Assembly (NCBI GenBank): GCA_963806335.1
Contig: CAWDXO010000008.1
Location: 1-64,000, forward strand
Length of the DNA stretch: 64,000 nt
DNA from: Palsa-504 sp963806335
GTDB lineage: Bacteria; Actinomycetota; Actinomycetes; Streptosporangiales; Streptosporangiaceae
Reading direction: 5' to 3'
A program made the position numbers and the translations under genes. The notes below the pieces were generated by a model, which saw only the letters and a program-made list of their open reading frames with translations, was not told where the DNA came from and did not search any database. Positions within the stretch are counted from its first letter, which is position 1, and each line of letters opens with the position of its first letter. Shown one piece after another: positions 25,957 through 35,075 of the stretch.

Positions 25957-26653
25957 ATCATCGCGGAGAGAAGCTGACCGCAGCCGGCGCCCCGCAGCCA
26001 GAGCATCAACTCGGCTCCCGTCACTCACTGAACCGGACGATCGGCCAGCAGTCACCCTGGTAAACGGCACATCTTCAGCCGCTCCCGATCCGGCCGGGCC
26101 TTCCGGCCGGGCTGGTCTGGTCAGGCAGGCAGGGAGCGGGCCCGGCTATCATCCCCGGGTCGCCAGCCAAGCGGGCGGCGGTGGCCTCGTCCGCAGGGAA
26201 GAAGCTTTCCAGGCGGATCTCCTGGAGCATCGCGTCCTGCGGCGTTCCCAGCGTGCCTCCCAGTTCGCAACGAACGGCCGCAGGCCCAGACCGCGGCCCG
26301 GGCAAACTCCGCGATCACCAGCGGGGGACGCTGCGCCCGGGAGCTTTGCAGGGCCGCCACGCCCCATGCTCCGTTCGGTGACGCCGCCTGCGAGCCTGCT
26401 GCCGAGCCGACAGAGCGCTACGCAATGGCTGAGGTCGAAGGCGCGGAGCTGGTCGTAGCAGGCACGGTACCGACATATCCTACGGGATCTAGCGTGGGCA
26501 TACCATTCGGGATCATCACCCGGACCTATGCCCAGCGGGCCAGCTCGGCATTGCCCTCTCTTGCCTCGACGGGAACCATCCCCGGCTCCGGCCGCATGCC
26601 TGCCACAGGCCCGCAAGGGCACCAGAACTGGTCATTCTGTCCCGCTCGCGAGT
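25957..26653. other. 700-base region without a convincing gene
   Basis: Several short minus-strand frames give coding-like pieces: PPLVIAEFARAAVWACGR at ~26320, then in another frame LGGTLGTPQDAMLQEI and ESFFPADEATAARLAGD at ~26190-26260. This looks like a decayed minus-strand gene with frameshifts, but I cannot name the family. Confidence 0.3.
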
Positions 26654-27555
26654 GATGAACTCGCCAACGACCGATCCAGCCCGCCTTCACCAACGCCGAA
26701 CGGCTCGCCCTCGCTGGGTATCTGGCCGGATACCGCGGCCTGACCCGCGACGCCTACGCACTTGACCTGCGCCAATTCACGACCTGGTGCCGCACCCGCT
26801 CCCTGGCCCTGTTCGCCGTCCGCCGGGCCGACATCGAGTCCTTCGCCCGGGACCTGGAAGCCAAAGGCCGGGCCCGCGCCACCGTCACCCGGCGACTGTG
26901 CACCATCACCGGGTTCTACAAATACGCCGTCGAAGAAGAACTTATCGATCACTCACCCGCCAAGCATGTCCGCCGTCCGCGGCTGGACTACGAGTCCCAT
27001 GCGGTCGCGCTGGACTGCAACGAGCTCGGAGCGCTGCTGGTCGCCGCCGGGCTCGGCCCGCCGACTGAGCACGCGCTGGTCTCGCTGCTCGCCTTGAACG
27101 GGCTTCGGGTATCCGAGGCGACTGGGGCCGACATCGAGCATCTGGGCCTCGAACGCGGGCACCGGACCCTGACCATTACCCGCGAGGGCGGCAAGGTGGT
27201 GACCATTCCGCTGGCGCCGCGCACCGCCCGGGCGATCGACCTGGCCATCGGCGAGCGCACCGGCGGGCCGGTGTTCCAGGCCGCCGATGGCCGGCGGCTG
27301 GACCGGCACCGCGCTGGCAGGATCGTCCGCAAGGTCGCCCGCCGAGCGGGCATCGGCAAGGCCGTCACCCCCCACACGCTCAGGCACGCGTTCATAACCG
27401 CGGCGCTTGATGCCGGCGTCCCGCTGCGCCACGTGCAAGAGGCCGCGTCGCATGCTGATCCGCGAACCACGATGCGGTACGACCGGGCCCGGGGCAGCCT
27501 CGACCGGCATGCTACCTTCATCGTCGTCGCGTATGTTGCGGGCGCGGCCCGGTAA
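26654..27555 (+). pseudogene. tyrosine recombinase/integrase, frameshifted near the N-terminus
   Basis: The frame open from 26656 to 27555 encodes a nearly full tyrosine recombinase. It has a SAM-like N-terminal domain (AERLALAGYLAGYRGLTRDA, ADIESFARDLEAKG) and a catalytic domain with Arg in LNGLRVSEATG, Lys in EGGKVVTIPL, the HTLRHAF box, His in EAASHADP and Tyr in TMRYDRARG. The frame has no start codon. The natural ATG at 26654 (MNSPTTDPA) is in another frame, and the two join near 26685, a one-base shift. All catalytic residues persist, so the lesion is recent or a sequencing error. Confidence 0.75.
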
Positions 27556-27847
27556 CGGGCATCAGCTGGAACAAGCTCTGCCTGGCGGTCGGCGGCCGCC
27601 AGGCAGAACCCCGTTGCCGACGATCCGATCAATGCTCGTCGGTCACACAACGCGATACCAGCGCGAACGCGAACCGCCGATATGGTCGGCTCCAACGTCT
27701 GGCAACCTCGTTACATCAGGCGCGCAGAACAGGGCGTTCTGCATGGCTGGGGGGGGTGGGTTTCGGGGTTGCTGGTGGCTGCGGGTGGACCCCGGCGTCG
27801 GTGTGAAGCGGGATCGGGATCGGGATCGGGGCCTTGGCCATTGACAG
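27556..27847. other. intergenic with simple repeats
   Basis: There is no gene. A short dyad GCAGAAC-AGGGC-GTTCTGC occurs at about 27725-27743, a run of eight G at ~27751, and a tandem GGATCG repeat (three to four units) at 27810-27829. It is probably scar sequence between two mobile-element remnants. Confidence 0.35.
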
Positions 27848-28189
27848 CGAAACCTGCCGCTGCACGGCTTAGCGAAGAACCAGATCTGGTGGGAATCGTG
27901 GCCTTGGGCCTACGAACTGCTCAGCTAGGCCGACCGCTCGTCCCTCGACGGTCGGGCCCGCCGATGGAACCTAAGCGGCTGTAGCTGCGGATCTTCGCGA
28001 TCGCCGGGGGAATCGTCCGCCGCAGCAGCCGCCCGCGGTGGCCGCACTGGCGCCTGGGCCAGCCAGATCACCGCCGCGCTCACCGGGCTGCACGTTCTCC
28101 CGTCTGACCAGCCGGATTATCCCCGCGACAGAAAAGGACAACCGCTGGCCAGTACCTCAAGCCACCCACCCAAGATCAGGAAAGTTTCG
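27848..28189 (+). pseudogene. IS1380-like transposase C-terminal remnant
   Basis: Pieces in two frames match the C-terminal end of IS1380-type DDE transposases as I know it: LPLHGLAKNQIW, ARRW then EPKRL in the next frame, and later ASQITAALTGLHVLPS. Stops and frame changes interrupt it, and the catalytic domain is absent. It supports this stretch being a graveyard of inserted elements. Confidence 0.45.
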
Positions 28190-28207
28190 GTTAATGCGGC
28201 AGTTAAC
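28190..28207. promoter_or_regulatory. small dyad GTTAA-N8-TTAAC
   Basis: The inverted repeat GTTAATGCGGCAGTTAAC lies where GC content falls, upstream of a small ORF and the orphan gene at 28382. It could be an operator of that gene set. Support is only by position and symmetry. Confidence 0.3.
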
Positions 28208-28238
28208 TTTGCGTCGGCGCCGTGAAAGCATGATCACC

Positions 28239-28349
28239 ATGAGCGCATGGTGGCGGCAGCAGCCCGAGGCGTCACGGGACGGTGAAAGCCAGGATCGCTT
28301 GGATATCCAGGTCACTGGTGCGGTCAAGCGATTTCGCGCAATGGTCTAA
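28239..28349 (+). CDS. possible 36-aa small ORF before the orphan gene
   Basis: A short frame beginning MSAWWRQQPEASRDGESQ with a stop 32 bases before the next gene. No strong ribosome site or homology is seen. It is included because position and composition link it to the following low-GC gene; it may be spurious. Confidence 0.25.
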   Translation: MSAWWRQQPEASRDGESQDRLDIQVTGAVKRFRAMV

Positions 28350-28381
28350 GGCGGCCCGCCTGAAGGGAGAGAAGCTGAAAT

Positions 28382-29101
28382 ATGGGGGATAGCTGGAGTA
28401 ATCTGGCCAGTTCATTGGTGGCATTCGCATCACAACAGAGCGGCATTTCGGGCGCTTCCGAAGCCGCTCAGGTGATCCTGGCTTTGTGCGGGATTGAAGA
28501 TGAACAGGCAACCATACTGCGATGCATTCAGAGTGATGTAGCACTTCTACGGGTGGGTCCTTTCCGTTCCGCTCGAGAGCATCTCCAAACTGCTGATAGG
28601 AAAGGCTTCGCGCATCCCGATTATCAGTATCATCTCCGCGAAGCCGTGAACTTGTTAATTCAGGCTCTCGGGCAGTCAGCGTCTGCTGAAGAACGATCTG
28701 TCGTAACGTTCAACCTAGGTCTAGTCGAAGCGGTGCGCGGTGATGCACGAGAAGCCCAGAGCCGTCTTGAAGAGAGTTATGGTTACTGCGTCACGGCTAG
28801 TCAGGAGCTGGTCGATATGGCAAACAATCTGGCCATCCTGAGAGGCCGAAGAATCGATACAGTGCTGGTAGCGATACCCTTTATTGGGCAACTTTTTATC
28901 CTGCGCTCGTCGAGAAAGCTCAAGAAGGCAGATAAAGCGGCCGCCGCACTCAAGGGTTATGTTCCGTTTGTAAATACTGTCACTCAGGCCGGTAACGCAA
29001 TACAGCAAACGGGCGAGAAAAGGGAACTAAAGCTGCGAGAAGTGCCGGGAACTTTTACCGAGTACAGACGCTACGAATTGAAATGGGCGGTCGCTGGCTG
29101 A
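28382..29101 (+). CDS. 239-aa orphan protein, low GC, likely transferred
   Basis: An intact 239-residue ORF with a clear AAGGGAGAGAAG ribosome site. Its base and codon use differ sharply from its neighbours (many A/T third positions, rare codons such as TTA and ATA). The protein is helical. ILALCGIEDEQATILRCI and VALLRVGPFRSAREHL lie near the N-terminus. A TPR-like middle follows (YHLREAVNLLIQALGQS, EERSVVTFNLGLVEA), then a short hydrophobic segment (DTVLVAIPFIGQLFIL, about residues 158-173) and a basic KLKKADKAAAALKGY. I recognise no named family. It sits among mobile-element remnants, so recent horizontal acquisition is likely. Confidence 0.7.
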   Translation: MGDSWSNLASSLVAFASQQSGISGASEAAQVILALCGIEDEQATILRCIQSDVALLRVGPFRSAREHLQTADRKGFAHPDYQYHLREAVNLLIQALGQSASAEERSVVTFNLGLVEAVRGDAREAQSRLEESYGYCVTASQELVDMANNLAILRGRRIDTVLVAIPFIGQLFILRSSRKLKKADKAAAALKGYVPFVNTVTQAGNAIQQTGEKRELKLREVPGTFTEYRRYELKWAVAG

Positions 29102-29124
29102 ATCAGGTGATGGTCTCGTGCAGA

Positions 29125-29431
29125 TCAGTCTCGTCCGCACAGCAGCGATACCCGGAACGGGCGGAGTTCCCCGAGCGCATAGCCGCCGAGGACCACCGGA
29201 TCCTCCGCCATGACCTGCCGAGCGGCCTGCTCGTCAGGAGCCTCGAAGATGACCAGGCCGGTGTTGACCGTTCCCAGGGTCGGGCCGGCGAGGATGGGCT
29301 GGCCGCTGGCCGCTGGCCAGCAGGCGTTGCAGTCGCTCGAAGTGCTCTGCCCAGACGGTCTTCTCGTCGTCTGTCACCGTCGCTGCGAGGTCATCACCCG
29401 GAGGGTGCATGAAATAGATCCATTCCGTCAC
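29125..29431 (-). pseudogene. YCII-related protein, broken by a 7-nt repeat expansion
   Basis: The frame from GTG 29431 encodes VTEWIYFMHPPGDDLAATVT and EHFERLQRLLASGQ. It then loses frame exactly at a heptamer repeat (CTGGCCG twice then CTGGCC on the plus strand, about 29299-29318). Removing one heptamer restores PILAGPTLGTVNTGLVIFEA and a normal YCII end (EDPVVLGGYALGELRPF) to the stop at 29125, giving 99 residues. YCII-type proteins are small dimeric enzymes or binding proteins of mostly unknown role. The change may be reversible by slippage. Confidence 0.7.
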
Positions 29432-29871
29432 GGGTCGAGTCTGCCCGTCCGCCGCAGCCGCGTCCATGCGTCCCTCAGCCGTGAGGTGCACCCGATGCCG
29501 TAAAGCAGGACAGCGCGCCACAACGGTAGGTGAAGCAAGCCATCTGCATCATCCGGGTCGGCCGCTCGTGCCACAGACAGGGCCGAGTCATCGGTAAGGT
29601 GCGGGACCTCGGCCATACTCATTTAGGCAGTCGGCAGCCGTGAACTCTGCCAGTCGGGACGGAGACTGACAGAGGAAGGCGGTCACGGAGAGCAACCTAA
29701 GTCCTCACACGCCCGGGCACGTACCCGCCGTTCGGCATGCCTGGGTGAGAGAGCGCCGGGTGGTTACGGCCGCGCATAACGAGTCGGTTCTGTAGAGCTG
29801 GCGATCAGGTGATCCGCGGCTAGGGCTGCGGTCCGCGCTCCATGCGATTCCTGATGAGGAGGGCTGGCCGG
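29432..29871. other. intergenic, no confident gene
   Basis: A minus-strand 64-codon frame (29622 to 29428) overlaps the YCII start and has no clear ribosome site or known similarity. The rest contains no structure that I recognise. Confidence 0.3.
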
Positions 29872-29892
29872 GGGACAAGTTCCGCTTGTCCC
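29872..29892 (-). terminator. hairpin downstream of the small membrane protein gene
   Basis: A perfect 8-bp stem GGGACAAG/CTTGTCCC with a 5-base loop lies 22 bases past the stop of the minus-strand gene at 29914. There is no T-tract, which is common for actinomycete terminators. Confidence 0.5.
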
Positions 29893-29913
29893 AAGTCCAG
29901 CCTGCTGCGCGGG

Positions 29914-30138
29914 CTAGATCAGCGTCTTCGCCCAGTCACCGGTGGCGGTGCGGTGAGGGGCGCGAACGTGCAGCCCGGTTAGCCGGCGTCCTGCGCGGGT
30001 CACGTTGCCGGGGGCCTGACTGGTCAGGGTGAGATTTCGGTCCTCCCGGCGGATGGCGACGGTCACCACGCCGGTGATCCCTGCGACGGCGCCGGCGGTG
30101 AACAGGCAGATTGCCGCGAGGGCGATCAGGGTGGCCAT
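29914..30138 (-). CDS. small membrane protein
   Basis: A 74-residue protein with one N-terminal membrane helix (residues 3-28, ATLIALAAICLFTAGAVAGI) followed by a basic, hydrophilic tail. The start at 30138 has GGGAGGA just upstream, and the in-frame ATG at 30153 is less well placed. No family is recognised; similar one-helix proteins are frequent next to HTH regulators in actinomycetes. It is divergent from the XRE-STAND gene. Confidence 0.55.
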   Translation of the reverse strand: MATLIALAAICLFTAGAVAGITGVVTVAIRREDRNLTLTSQAPGNVTRAGRRLTGLHVRAPHRTATGDWAKTLI

Positions 30139-30580
30139 GACGGGTCCTCCCAACTTGGATGGCTGCTGGCGGCTACGGTGCGGGTCATGAGGGGAGCGCG
30201 GCCGTGCGGGTGCGCCTGGGCGTGCGGGTGATCCGCCGGCCGGCCGCTGGGCGCGCCGGGTTGCCCGGGCGTGCTCGCGGAGCTGGCTTACCGGGCGCTG
30301 CTAGCCGGCCTGTGCCAGCATTTCGCGTTGCCGTTCGCGGGCGAGCTGGCTGCCGACAAGGGGGATGTGTGAACATGGCCGTCTCCTGTCTGCTCCGGGC
30401 CTGGCCGGGAAGCTCCGGCCGTCGATTGACAGGCTGCCTGGCGGCCGGGGATGACCGCCACACATGTCCGGCCACAGGAGACCCACAGGATTCCGCGGCG
30501 CTGCGCCGCCGGCGAGGGCTGCTGGCTGGCCCGCGTGGTTGGTGCTAGCTGCCCAGATCCGGGCTGTGCGCGGGAGGCCC
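30139..30580. other. divergent intergenic region
   Basis: About 440 bases separate the small membrane gene from the XRE-STAND gene. An in-frame ATG for the latter exists at 30464, but the codons between 30464 and 30581 are low in domain content. I see no other gene or clear promoter. Confidence 0.3.
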
Positions 30581-32428
30581 GTGGCGGAGCAGGCTGCGCC
30601 GGGTTTCGGGGGCCTGCTGCGGCAGCTGCGCGTCGATGCCGGGCTGACGCAGGAGGAGGTGGCGGAGGCGGCGAGCCTTTCCCCGCGGTCGGTCAGTGAC
30701 CTGGAGCGGGGGATTAACCTGACCGCCCGCAAGGATACGGCCCGGCTGCTGGCCGGTGCGCTGGGCCTGACCGGGCCGCAGCGGGCGCTGTTCGAGGCGG
30801 CAGCGCGCGGGCGCGCCCCGGCGGCGGGCGTGCTGGCGGCGCCCGGCTCGCTGACCGTCGTGGCGAACAAGTTCCCGGTGCAGCTGACACCCTTCGTCGG
30901 ACGCCAGGACGATGTCGCCGCCGTGCGCGAGGTTCTTGCCGCGACGCGGCTGGTCACGCTGACCGGTGCCGGGGGCATCGGCAAGACGCGGCTGGCCCTG
31001 GCCGCCGCTGCCGAGTTGTCGGACGTGTTCCCGGATGGGCTGTGGTGGGCCGGGCTGGCGTCGGTGAGCCGCGGGGAGCAGGTTCTGGCCGTGCTGGCGC
31101 AGGCACTGGGCGTCCGGGAGGAAGAAGGAGCCGGCCTGGAGCCCGCGCTGCTGGCCCGGCTGCAGGGACGCCGGATGCTGGTCCTGCTGGACAACGCCGA
31201 GCACCTGCTGCCGGACCTGGCCGACGTGGTGGCGAGCCTGCTGGCGGCGTGTGACCAGCTGGTGCTGCTCGCCACCAGCCGCGAGCGGTTCCAGCTCTCG
31301 CCCGAACGCGTCTTCGCGGTACCACCGCTGACCGCCGGCGATGCGGTCGCGCTGCTGCGTGAACGCGCCGCGGCCGCGGGCGTCCTGGTCGAACCGTCGC
31401 CGGTTGTGGACCGGCTCTGCGCGCGGCTGGACTGGTTGCCGCTGGCGCTGGAGCTGGCGGCCGCGAGGCTGCGCGTCTACTCCCCGGCGCAGCTGCTGGA
31501 CCGGATCGATTCCCGGCTCGACCTGTTCGCCGGGCCGCGCGATGCCGAGCCCCGGCACCGGACACTTCGCGCCACCATTGAATGGAGCCATGACCTGCTC
31601 TCCGAGCCCGAGCAGGCCCTGTTCCGGCGGCTGGCCTCCTTCGCCGGAGGCTGCACGCTGGAGGCCGCCGAGTGGGTGTGCCAGCCGGACCCTGGCGCTG
31701 GACGGCCTGCTGGACAAGAGCCTGCTGCAACGCGGCAACGATGCGCCCGAGCCGCGGTTCTGGATGCTGGAGTCCATCCGCGGCTTCGCCCTCGAGCGGC
31801 TGATGCTGGCCGCCGAGGCGCCGGGGTTGCCGCAGCCAGAATGGGAGGGGACCTGGATACGGCCGCGGCGTTGTACCGGGATGCGCTCGGGGTCGCGCTC
31901 GCCGTGGACAACGGGGTAGGGACGTCGGCGTGCCGGCTGCGACTCGCCGGCATGGCGAACCGGACAGGCTGGCACGACCGGGCCGACGAGCTCCTGGCCG
32001 TGAACCTGCCGTTCGTGCGGGCCAGGGGGCAGACCCGCTGCGAGGGGTACACGCTCGCCAGCATGGCTGAGACCACCGTGGGGCGCGGCCGGCCCGGGGA
32101 CTGCGCTGCGGACGCCCTGCTAGGCGCGCGGCGTGCGCTGCAGATCGGCGATAGAGGGCTGGCGGTATTTTGCCTGGAGCTGTTCGCCCTGGCCGCGGCC
32201 ACGGGCGGCGACCACCGCAGCGCGGCGGCCATCCTGGCCGCCGGTGAGGCCGCGCGACGCGCGATGGGGGCCGAGCCGGACCCGGACGAGCAGGCCATCC
32301 GCGGGCAGGCGCTCAAGCTGCTCGACCAGGACGGCGAGGCCTTCATGCTGGGCTACGCAGAAGGACAGACACTGGACCTGCCCGCCGCACTGTCGCTGGC
32401 CGAGGGGACAGACCACTGCGCGGCATGA
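30581..32428 (+). pseudogene. XRE-HTH/NB-ARC (STAND) ATPase regulator, disrupted
   Basis: The N-terminus has an XRE HTH (LLRQLRVDAGLTQEEVAEA, SPRSVSDLERG). An NB-ARC ATPase follows, with Walker A TGAGGIGKTRLA, Walker B MLVLLDNAEHLL, sensor LLATSRERF and LDWLPLALELAAAR. Between about 31690 and 31830 the proper sequence (ALDGLLDKSLLQRG, FWMLESIRGFALERLMLAA) is in another frame. The original frame resumes with a short TPR tail (DLDTAAALYRDALGVALAVD), and roughly the middle of the usual TPR array is missing. The start GTG 30581 follows CGGGAGG. The result is a broken or shortened signalling ATPase. Confidence 0.7.
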
Positions 32429-32606
32429 CCGGGCAAGCTCTCCCTGTCCTTCCGTCAGATTTACGCTGCCCGCCAGCGCGGCCACCGGCGCAATCCTGTG
32501 GGTCTCCTGTGGGCTGCATGTGTGGTGATCACCTGAGCCTCAGGCCACGGTGGAACCAGCCGATGGCCGGAGCTTCCCGGCCCATCCAAGCAGACAGGAG
32601 ATGACC
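32429..32606. other. intergenic, no gene seen
   Basis: This is short non-coding sequence between the STAND remnant and the stub that follows. I see nothing in it besides a ribosome site for the next frame. Confidence 0.3.
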
Positions 32607-32756
32607 ATGTTCGCATACCTTCTCCGCCGGGGAACTCATCCGCGCGAGGCTGGCGCGCGCCTGCGCCGGCTCGCCGCAGTCCTGGCCTCGGCCGGCTGCG
32701 GCCTGCTGGCCTCGCAGGATCCGCCAGGCCCGGCGCACCTGGCCGACGGCCACTGA
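32607..32756 (+). pseudogene. exported-protein N-terminal stub
   Basis: A 49-codon frame with a good GACAGGAG ribosome site encodes a signal-peptide-like start (FAYLLRRGTHPREAGARLRR then LAAVLASAGCGLLAS). It stops soon after the hydrophobic part. The basic N-region, hydrophobic core and small residues suit a signal peptide, but there is no mature protein. It is either truncated or a short secreted peptide. Confidence 0.4.
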
Positions 32757-32869
32757 CACCGCCAGCGTTTCCGCCCGCGGCCTGCCCGCAACGCCCGGCG
32801 TCCCCATGTTCATCCGCGTCCCCTGGCCAGGGCCGAGATAGGCCCGGCTCGAAACGAAAGGAAACGACA

Positions 32870-33454
32870 ATGACCACCAAACAACCGACCAGCAAGGCTG
32901 CGGTGCTCCCGGCCGCCGCTACCGCCGCGGCAGGCACGCCGCGACGCAGGCTCATCCTCCTCGCAAGCCTGGTGCTCGTCCTGATCGCCGGCGTGGTGCT
33001 CGCGGTCACCGCCCTGAGCCCGTCAGCGGCGCCGGCGGCACACGGCACCGCCCGGCCGCTAGCCGGCACCGGCACCGGCACCATGACGCTCAACCTCCTC
33101 ACGGGGGCGGCGACCGCCGACTTTACCGGTCACCTGTCCCCCCTGGGAGCGGAAACCGGCCACGACGACCTGACTCTCACCCCCACGGGTGCCAGCACGT
33201 TCAGCTACACCGGCACGAGAACCTTCGTGGCGGCGAACGGCGACAAGCTGCTCTCGGCTATCACCGGGTCGGGGACTTTCACCCGCACCACCGCCCACAG
33301 CACGGAGACTGACACGATCACCGGTGGTACGGGCCGGTTCGCCGGAGCCAGCGGGACGTATACGGAGACGGTCAGCTCCGTCGTCGTCTCGGTCACCGGG
33401 ACCAGCCAGACAAGCCGCGTCACCGGTACCGCCCACGGACAGATCCGTTACTAG
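32870..33454 (+). CDS. exported allene-oxide-cyclase-barrel-like protein
   Basis: A 194-residue protein with one membrane helix near residues 26-48 (RLILLASLVLVLIAGVVLAV) after a polar, basic N-terminus, so it is anchored or exported. The outer part is Thr/Gly/Ser-rich beta structure containing TGGTGRFAGASGTYTET, the pattern of small barrel proteins of the allene oxide cyclase-like group. The rest of the barrel is recognisable (LTGAATADFTGHLSPLG). GAAAGGAAACGACA precedes the ATG. It stands alone. Function is unknown. Confidence 0.7.
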   Translation: MTTKQPTSKAAVLPAAATAAAGTPRRRLILLASLVLVLIAGVVLAVTALSPSAAPAAHGTARPLAGTGTGTMTLNLLTGAATADFTGHLSPLGAETGHDDLTLTPTGASTFSYTGTRTFVAANGDKLLSAITGSGTFTRTTAHSTETDTITGGTGRFAGASGTYTETVSSVVVSVTGTSQTSRVTGTAHGQIRY

Positions 33455-33679
33455 GCCAGAACCGGCCCGGGAGGGCCCTTCGCCGGCCATCGCGGGCCGC
33501 AAAGCCGGTGCTGACACTAACCCACCCGGTCACGCCCGGATCAGGTCGCTGATGACCAGGCCGTTCACCCGCCGCTGTCGACCCGGCGGCGGCGGGCAGG
33601 TGGCGTATCCGGCTCGCGCGAGACTCGCCCGGGCGGTACCTGAAGGGACGGTGCCGGACATCACTGCGCCAAGGGGCTG
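33455..33679. other. intergenic, no gene seen
   Basis: These are 225 bases of non-coding sequence with no recognised element. Confidence 0.3.
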
Positions 33680-33818
33680 CGGCCACCATGTGCGAGGCGT
33701 TCGTGGCGACGGTGGCTGCCACCCGCGCAAGGTGGCGCTGCGCACGCAGGGCGGGGCGGAGAGGATCACCTGGGAGCAGTATGCCGGCCGGGTGCGACAG
33801 ACCCTGCGGGCTCTATGA
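33680..33818 (+). pseudogene. acyl-CoA synthetase (AMP-ligase) N-terminal remnant
   Basis: MCEAFVATVAA in one frame and KVALRTQGGAERITWEQYAG in the next together match the first ~40 residues of AMP-forming acyl-CoA ligases (normally joined by HPxK). A frameshift near 33725 separates them, and the rest of the gene, including all AMP-binding motifs, is absent. Confidence 0.5.
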
Positions 33819-33933
33819 CCGCAACACGTCCTCGGGCAGATGCCAGAGTGGTCATGCAGGTGGGCTGGTCTGCCCATAACTGGCTGATCGGTACGCGACC
33901 ACGCGCGCGGGCGGTGCAGCCGTCAGACGCGCA

Positions 33934-34205
33934 TACTCGGCAGGGAGGATGGGGATCGTGCTTCCGGCCCGGCTTGCACGGTTTTGCGGTGGTGCGGGCG
34001 TGGGGTCGGGGGCCTGGGTCCCGGCCTGACCTCCGAATCGGCTGACGCCCTCTCGGGCTGCCCTTCTATCGATTCGTCGGCCGGGTCCCAGGTTTCTGGC
34101 ACCCACCGGCGTGCCGGTCTGATCTGCCCGTCCTGTGCAAGAGGCCGGGGTTCACAGGTCCGACGGCCAGCGGGTGCGTGCCACCCCTTCAACCACAGAA
34201 AAGGG
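33934..34205 (+). ncRNA. candidate bridge RNA region of IS110 copy 2
   Basis: This is the same layout as in copy 1. A long hairpin H4 lies at 34013-34092, and a small hairpin ACCGGC-GT-GCCGGT at 34105-34118. Many bases have changed, but the helices are kept. See the copy 1 entry for the reasoning; here the element is truncated and probably silent. Confidence 0.3.
34013..34092 (+). repeat. leader hairpin H4
   Basis: The left arm CCTGGGTCCCGGCC (34013-34026) pairs with GGCCGGGTCCCAGG (34079-34092) with a single T-T mismatch. The loop starts TGACCTCCGAATCGGCTGAC and has an inner GCCC-TCTC-GGGC stem; its right side has TATCGATTCGT. It ends 113 bases before the transposase ATG. Confidence 0.75.
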
Positions 34206-34949
34206 ATGGCATTGACCATCGTAGAAGACGCACGCGTCATCACCGGCGGCGTGGACACCCACGCCGACATGCATGTCGCCGCCGCGCTGGACCCCATCGG
34301 CGGGCTGCTCGGCGCCGGGGAGTTCCCGGTCACCCCAGCCGGCTATACCCGCCTGCTCGGCTGGCTGGGCGGGTTCGGGACCGTCGGCCTGGTCGGCATC
34401 GAAGGGACCGGCAATTACGGCGCGGGCCTGGCCCGTCATGTCACTGCGGCTGGCATCCGGGTCGTGGAGGTGGACCGTTCTGACCGCCAGGACCGCCGCC
34501 GGCAGGGCAAGTCTGATCCGCTGGATGCGGTCAGCGCCGCCCGGGCTGCCCAGTCGGGCCGGGCCCGCGGCGCGCCCAAGGGCCGCGACGGCGCCGTGGA
34601 GGCGATCCGCGCGCTGATGGTCGCCAAGCGCAGTGCCCGCTCCGAGCAGGTCCAGACGATCAACCAGGCCAGGTCCCTGATCGTGACCGGGCCCGGTGAC
34701 CTGCGTGCGCGGTTCGCCGGGCACACCGTCGCCGCCCTGGTCAGCGAGCTCGCGGCGCTGCGCCCCCGTCCCGGCGATGCTGTCGGCTATGCCACCCGGA
34801 TCGCGGTGCGGGAGCTGGGGCGGCGCGCTGAGTTCCCCGACGGCCAGCTCGGGCGCCTGGATGAGAGGCTGGGTTTCCGTGGGCTGAGGAGCCAGTGGGG
34901 CCGGTTGTCCAGCCGAGGAACCGGCGGCCGTTACCCGGGTCGGTGGTGA
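34206..34949 (+). pseudogene. truncated IS110-family transposase
   Basis: The N-terminal DEDD domain is intact in sequence (GGVDTHADMH, VGIEGTGNYG, KSDPLDAVSAARAA) and close to copy 1. From about residue 221 (after LDER) the reading frame leaves the transposase and ends at 34949 in foreign sequence. The C-terminal domain with the catalytic Ser is missing, so the protein should be inactive as a recombinase. Confidence 0.85.
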
Positions 34950-35062
34950 GGCCGGTGGTGTCGAACCGGCCGCCGGCGATGGTACAGGCTAGCCCGTCGG
35001 CGGCGGGCCCGAACCTGGCCTGGAAGCTTTCGCCGGCGGCACGGATGTGGTCGCGGAGCCTG
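34866..35062 (-). pseudogene. unrecognised coding-like fragment
   Basis: The minus strand reads LRDHIRAAGESFQARFGPAA, then GLACTIAGGRFDTTGLTTDP, with codon bias of a real gene and no start or stop. I do not recognise the family. It is bounded by the truncated transposase and a TPR remnant, so it is most likely a fragment. Confidence 0.3.
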
Positions 35063-35075
35063 GACCGGCCAGAGC

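Larger units (their letters stand above)
33934..34865 (+). mobile_element. IS110-family element, copy 2, truncated
   Basis: It is similar to copy 1 from its left end (CTCGGCAGGGAGGATGGGG at 33935) through the leader and about 220 codons of the transposase, to the shared GCGCCTGGATGAG at 34853-34865. There it changes abruptly to unrelated sequence. The right end is lost, so it cannot move by itself. Differences from copy 1 are scattered, so it is not a recent duplication. Confidence 0.75.

Noticed and set aside
27805..27830. Tandem GGATCG repeat as a possible iteron or CRISPR-like array
   Set aside because: Only three to four 6-base units without spacers; simple slippage sequence.
29653..29690. 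GACAGAGGAAGGCGG shared with the TPR remnant end near 35200
   Set aside because: A 15-base match without extension on either side; too short to call a repeat.
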